6,728 nucleotides of DNA from Candidatus Latescibacterota bacterium (GTDB taxonomy: Bacteria > Krumholzibacteriota > Krumholzibacteriia > WVZY01 > JAKEHA01). A model generated the notes under the pieces. It saw only the letters and a list, made by a program, of their open reading frames with translations. It was not told the origin of the DNA and searched no databases. Below, one piece after another: positions 4,884 to 6,728 of this stretch. Position 1 is the stretch's first letter; every line of letters starts with the position of its first letter. The stretch covers positions 1 through 6,728 of the forward strand of contig JAKEHA010000127.1 of assembly GCA_022615275.1 (NCBI GenBank), given 5' to 3'. Position numbers and translations under genes: made by a program.

Positions 4884-5981
4884 CTAGAGCGCCGCCGGCG
4901 CGCAGCGTTCGCGCCACACGCCACGGAAGAACCCGCCTTCCTTGTCGTCGTCGCCCGTCCCCCACACGCCCTCGAGCCCGCCCATCGAGCGCAGCTGGCG
5001 CGAGAACCACACGCCTTCGAACCAGCCTTGCGCGTTGGTGTCGGTTTCTTCCAACAGGCCGTAGTGGCCCGTCAGCAAGCCGCGGAAGCGACCCGACTCC
5101 GAGACCCACTTGCCGAAAAAGACGCGCTCGTCGTGAGCGCGGATGCCGTAGAACCCGCGCAGGTAGCCCATGTGGAGGCCGTTCTCGCTGACCCACTTGC
5201 CGCGGAACCAGCCTTGCACGCCCTTCGCGTTGCGGCCCGGAGAAGGCTTCCATTGGCCCGCGAGGAATCCGTTGGCGCACGCGTCCGGCCGGCGGGTGAT
5301 CACGTTGAACGCGACCGCGTTGCCGGCGTCGTCGACGGGAATGACGCGGTGCAGGTCGGACAACTCGTCCTCGCTGAATGTGATCGTCAGCGGCCCGGTC
5401 TTGAACGTCACCGACAGCGGTCGATCGCACAGCGTATCCACCACCGCCGGGTCGACCAGGGAGTCGCAGTCCATCGTCTTGTAGAGGGCCACGATCACGC
5501 CGTCGAAGTGCGGCTTGGTGTGAGACACCCACTCGACGCACTCGCGCGAGGTGCGCGGTTCGAGGTAATCGCGCCGCTCGAAGCGGATCGTGCGCACGAC
5601 GCGAATCACGCCGTTCTCGGCGCACAGGCCGCCGGTCCAGTCGAGCGCGACGTCGACGAGGGAATCGCAGCGCAGGTTCCCCCACGTGATCATGAGATAG
5701 CGGCGCGGATGACGACGGTCGGTGTGCGTGGTGTCGACGTCATCGATGTACGCGACGTCGCCATCCGGGCCGTAGTCGGAGAGGAGCATGGGGTCGTCGA
5801 AGGCCGGAGCCTCGTCGGCGGTGTTGAAACCGCCGTAGGTATCGTCGAGGTCGACCGTTTGTTCGCGGCTCGATACGTCGTTGGCCGTGTCGGCGTCGGT
5901 CGCGTTGTCACAGCCGGCCAACGCCCATACCAGTACGAGCGTCGCCGCGAGGAGGTTCTGGCACCATCGGATGCGTATCAC
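4884..5981 (-). CDS. Lipoprotein with C-terminal G-x-x-x-G-x-[W/Y] repeats
   Basis: 365 residues, function unknown. The N-terminus MIRIRWCQNLLAATLVLVWALAGC is a lipoprotein signal peptide with lipobox LAGC and the anchoring cysteine at C24. Residues 25-95 are acidic and low in structure, a likely linker. Residues 96-235 form a cysteine-containing, strand-rich region with two similar pieces, each starting CDSLVD and closing with a second cysteine (105-120 and 172-185). Residues 238-356 hold eight copies of a short motif such as GWFRGKW, GYLRGFY and GFFRGVW, spaced 14-19 residues apart. The GTG start at 5981 has AAGGAG 8 bases upstream. A frame extension to 6074 has no ribosome site and would bury the signal peptide. 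It is probably attached to a membrane facing the periplasm or outside. I recognise no named domain, though the repeats loosely recall MORN-type modules without matching them. Confidence 0.82.
   Translation of the reverse strand: MIRIRWCQNLLAATLVLVWALAGCDNATDADTANDVSSREQTVDLDDTYGGFNTADEAPAFDDPMLLSDYGPDGDVAYIDDVDTTHTDRRHPRRYLMITWGNLRCDSLVDVALDWTGGLCAENGVIRVVRTIRFERRDYLEPRTSRECVEWVSHTKPHFDGVIVALYKTMDCDSLVDPAVVDTLCDRPLSVTFKTGPLTITFSEDELSDLHRVIPVDDAGNAVAFNVITRRPDACANGFLAGQWKPSPGRNAKGVQGWFRGKWVSENGLHMGYLRGFYGIRAHDERVFFGKWVSESGRFRGLLTGHYGLLEETDTNAQGWFEGVWFSRQLRSMGGLEGVWGTGDDDKEGGFFRGVWRERCAPAAL
4914..5270 (-). repeat. Eight protein-level W/Y-G repeats within the lipoprotein
   Basis: The motif G-[aromatic/aliphatic]-[F/L]-x-G-x-[W/Y] recurs at residues 238-244, 257-263, 272-278, 286-292 (starting R instead of G), 301-307, 319-325, 334-340 and 350-356. 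Copies 2-3 and 4-5 form a longer unit: GKWVSENG with YLRGFYG, and GKWVSESG with LLTGHYG. This suggests duplication of a unit of about 30 residues. Spacing of 14-19 residues suits a stack of beta hairpins. Nucleotide identity between copies is low, so this is an old repeat. Confidence 0.75.
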
Positions 5982-5995
5982 GTGAGTCACTCCTT

Positions 5996-6266
5996 TGTGT
6001 TGTCCCGACGCGCGGTCGAATCCCCGCAGGCGTCGTTCGGGGCATGTTCGAATCGTTCGGCGGGTCGAGACCACGACGCCGCCCGATGCCGGAATGGCAA
6101 CGCACGTGCCGCGCGCGGCGGGGCACCTTCTCTTATTGGTAACCTGTTGTTATGTAGATTCTTGCGGGATCGACGGGGTGCCCCGCGGCCCCGCCGTAGC
6201 GACGGCCGGTGTCCGCCCCGGTTCACATCCCCGTACCCCGTGTACGCACCGGGACAGGACGTCGTC
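5996..6266. other. Intergenic stretch with AT-rich patch and small inverted repeats
   Basis: I see no convincing gene here. It is the upstream region of the repeat lipoprotein and the downstream region of the FGE-like gene, both on the minus strand. An AT-rich patch at about 6130-6172 stands out from the GC-rich surroundings and is the likeliest promoter area, but I could not pair good -35 and -10 boxes on either strand. Inverted repeats include GGCGTCGT/ACGACGCC (6029-6036 and 6073-6080), GCCGT/ACGGC (6193-6197 and 6202-6206) and CGTAC/GTACG (6232-6236 and 6242-6246). Confidence 0.5.
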
Positions 6267-6275
6267 CTATTTCCC
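6251..6275 (-). terminator. Weak hairpin over the FGE-like stop codon
   Basis: AGGAC (6256-6260) and GTCCT (6264-6268) pair around a 3-base loop, extended across small bulges by GGGA/TCCC (6251-6254 and 6272-6275). It overlaps the stop codon and has no T run on the minus strand. With the two short hairpins just downstream (6232-6246 and 6193-6206) it may help end transcription of the FGE-like gene, but this is weak. Confidence 0.25.
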
Positions 6276-6728
6276 GACCCAGGGCGGGTCCATCGCGCAA
6301 CGAAAACCGACGTAGACCCAGCGCTTGTCCGGCGGCGTGCTCTCCCGGTTCGCGCAGCGAAGGTACTTGGAGAACGTGTTCCACGAACCGCCGCGGTAGA
6401 CGCGGCGCTCCTTGCTGAAGATCTCGTTGCGGTCGGGGACTCCCATGGGAACCACGTCGTTGGGCCCGCGTGGATAGGCGGCGTACCAACCGTCGACCCA
6501 CTCCGCCGCGTTGCCCGCCATGTCGAAGCAGCCGTACGGACTGACACCGGCCGGGTAGTTCATGATCGGCAGCAGGCGGTCGCCGTTGTTGGTCAGCGCG
6601 CGGTCGAAGCCTTCGCCCCAGGGGAACATGCGCCCGTCGGTGCCGCGCGCCGCCTTCTCCCACTCGGCTTCTCTCGGCAGCCGCTTGCCCGCCCACCGGC
6701 AATAGGCCTCGGCGTCGTCCCAGGAGAC
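6267..6728 (-). CDS. FGE-sulfatase (SUMF1-like) domain protein, C-terminal 153 residues, cut by right edge
   Basis: C-terminal part of a formylglycine-generating-enzyme-type domain, open to the right edge with no start in view. Visible family blocks, numbered from the edge, are VSWDDAEAYCRWAGKRLP (1-18), EAEWEKAARGTDGRMFPWG (20-38), YGCFDMAGNAAEWVDGWY (65-82), RVYRGGSWNTFSKYLRCANR (109-128) and VGFRCA (140-145). True FGEs oxidise a sulfatase cysteine using two cysteines just after the GGS motif, as in human SUMF1 C336 and C341. Here that stretch reads GGSWNTFSKYLRCA and has neither, so formylglycine generation is unlikely. Such members can be lectin-like, regulatory or other enzymatic domains, often with extra N-terminal parts that would lie outside the window. 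The stop is 285 bp from the start of the next minus-strand gene. Confidence 0.92.
   Translation of the reverse strand, partial: VSWDDAEAYCRWAGKRLPREAEWEKAARGTDGRMFPWGEGFDRALTNNGDRLLPIMNYPAGVSPYGCFDMAGNAAEWVDGWYAAYPRGPNDVVPMGVPDRNEIFSKERRVYRGGSWNTFSKYLRCANRESTPPDKRWVYVGFRCAMDPPWVGK

Noticed and set aside
4039..5685. A 548-codon open frame on the minus strand spanning the hairpin and parts of three genes.
   Set aside because: Its product is low-complexity and arginine-rich, it overlaps well-supported genes on both strands, and it runs across the terminator-like hairpin.
6044..6056. TTCGAATC, resembling a tRNA T-loop.
   Set aside because: The flanking bases do not form a T-stem, and no acceptor, D or anticodon arms can be drawn around it.
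5982..6074. An upstream extension of the repeat lipoprotein to a start at 6074.
   Set aside because: It would place about 30 charged residues before the signal peptide and has no ribosome site, while the GTG at 5981 has AAGGAG at good spacing.
6209..6245. GGTTCACATCCCC, another T-arm-like stretch in the intergenic region.
   Set aside because: No matching cloverleaf or CCA end; the nearby hairpins do not have tRNA geometry.
5995..6315. A 106-codon plus-strand open frame crossing the intergenic region.
   Set aside because: The product is arginine-rich low-complexity sequence with no ribosome site, and it runs into the FGE-like gene on the other strand.

Overview
The window is GC-rich, densely coded bacterial chromosome. 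Third codon positions are strongly G/C, genes are tightly packed, and there is no sign of a mobile element, CRISPR array, rRNA or tRNA. Two predicted lipoproteins and a signal-peptide-bearing, beta-rich protein ending in phenylalanine point to a diderm (Gram-negative-type) cell envelope. The gene mix (an argR-argC-argB operon, small Cys-anchored lipoproteins, a W/G-repeat lipoprotein, a formylglycine-generating-enzyme-like protein) would suit a non-proteobacterial GC-rich lineage such as Gemmatimonadota, Eisenbacteria or Myxococcota. That placement is an impression only.

Left part (1-1823, minus strand): an arginine biosynthesis operon read right to left, argR, then argC, then argB, which runs off the left edge. 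The three genes overlap by 1 and 4 bases. A good sigma70-type promoter precedes argR, and two ARG-box-like palindromes 20 bp apart lie over its -10 region and the argR start. This is the arrangement expected if the arginine repressor controls its own operon, including the second and third steps of the pathway.

Middle (1873-3309): diverging from the arg operon is a one-repeat, six-helix TMEM175-type potassium channel gene, perhaps on a leaderless mRNA. It converges with only 6 bp of gap on a gene for an acidic, exported, probably outer-membrane beta-barrel protein of unknown role.

Plus-strand cluster (3367-4856): a promoter, then a GNAT acetyltransferase, a 74-residue lipoprotein and an NADP-binding F420-reductase-like oxidoreductase, with gaps of 15 and 22 bp, so probably one transcript. 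An imperfect 14-bp-stem hairpin closes the cluster and may also serve the convergent gene to its right.

Right part (4884-6728, minus strand): a 365-residue lipoprotein with a Cys-containing N-terminal half and eight C-terminal copies of a short G-x-x-x-G-x-[W/Y] motif. It is followed by a 271-bp stretch without genes, then the C-terminal part of an FGE-sulfatase (SUMF1-like) domain protein cut by the right edge. That protein lacks the two cysteines that make true FGEs catalytic.

The most interesting items are the W/G-repeat lipoprotein, the tandem ARG boxes in front of an argRCB operon, the cysteine-less FGE-like protein and the two candidate leaderless promoters. I see no clear evidence of a wholly new multi-gene system.
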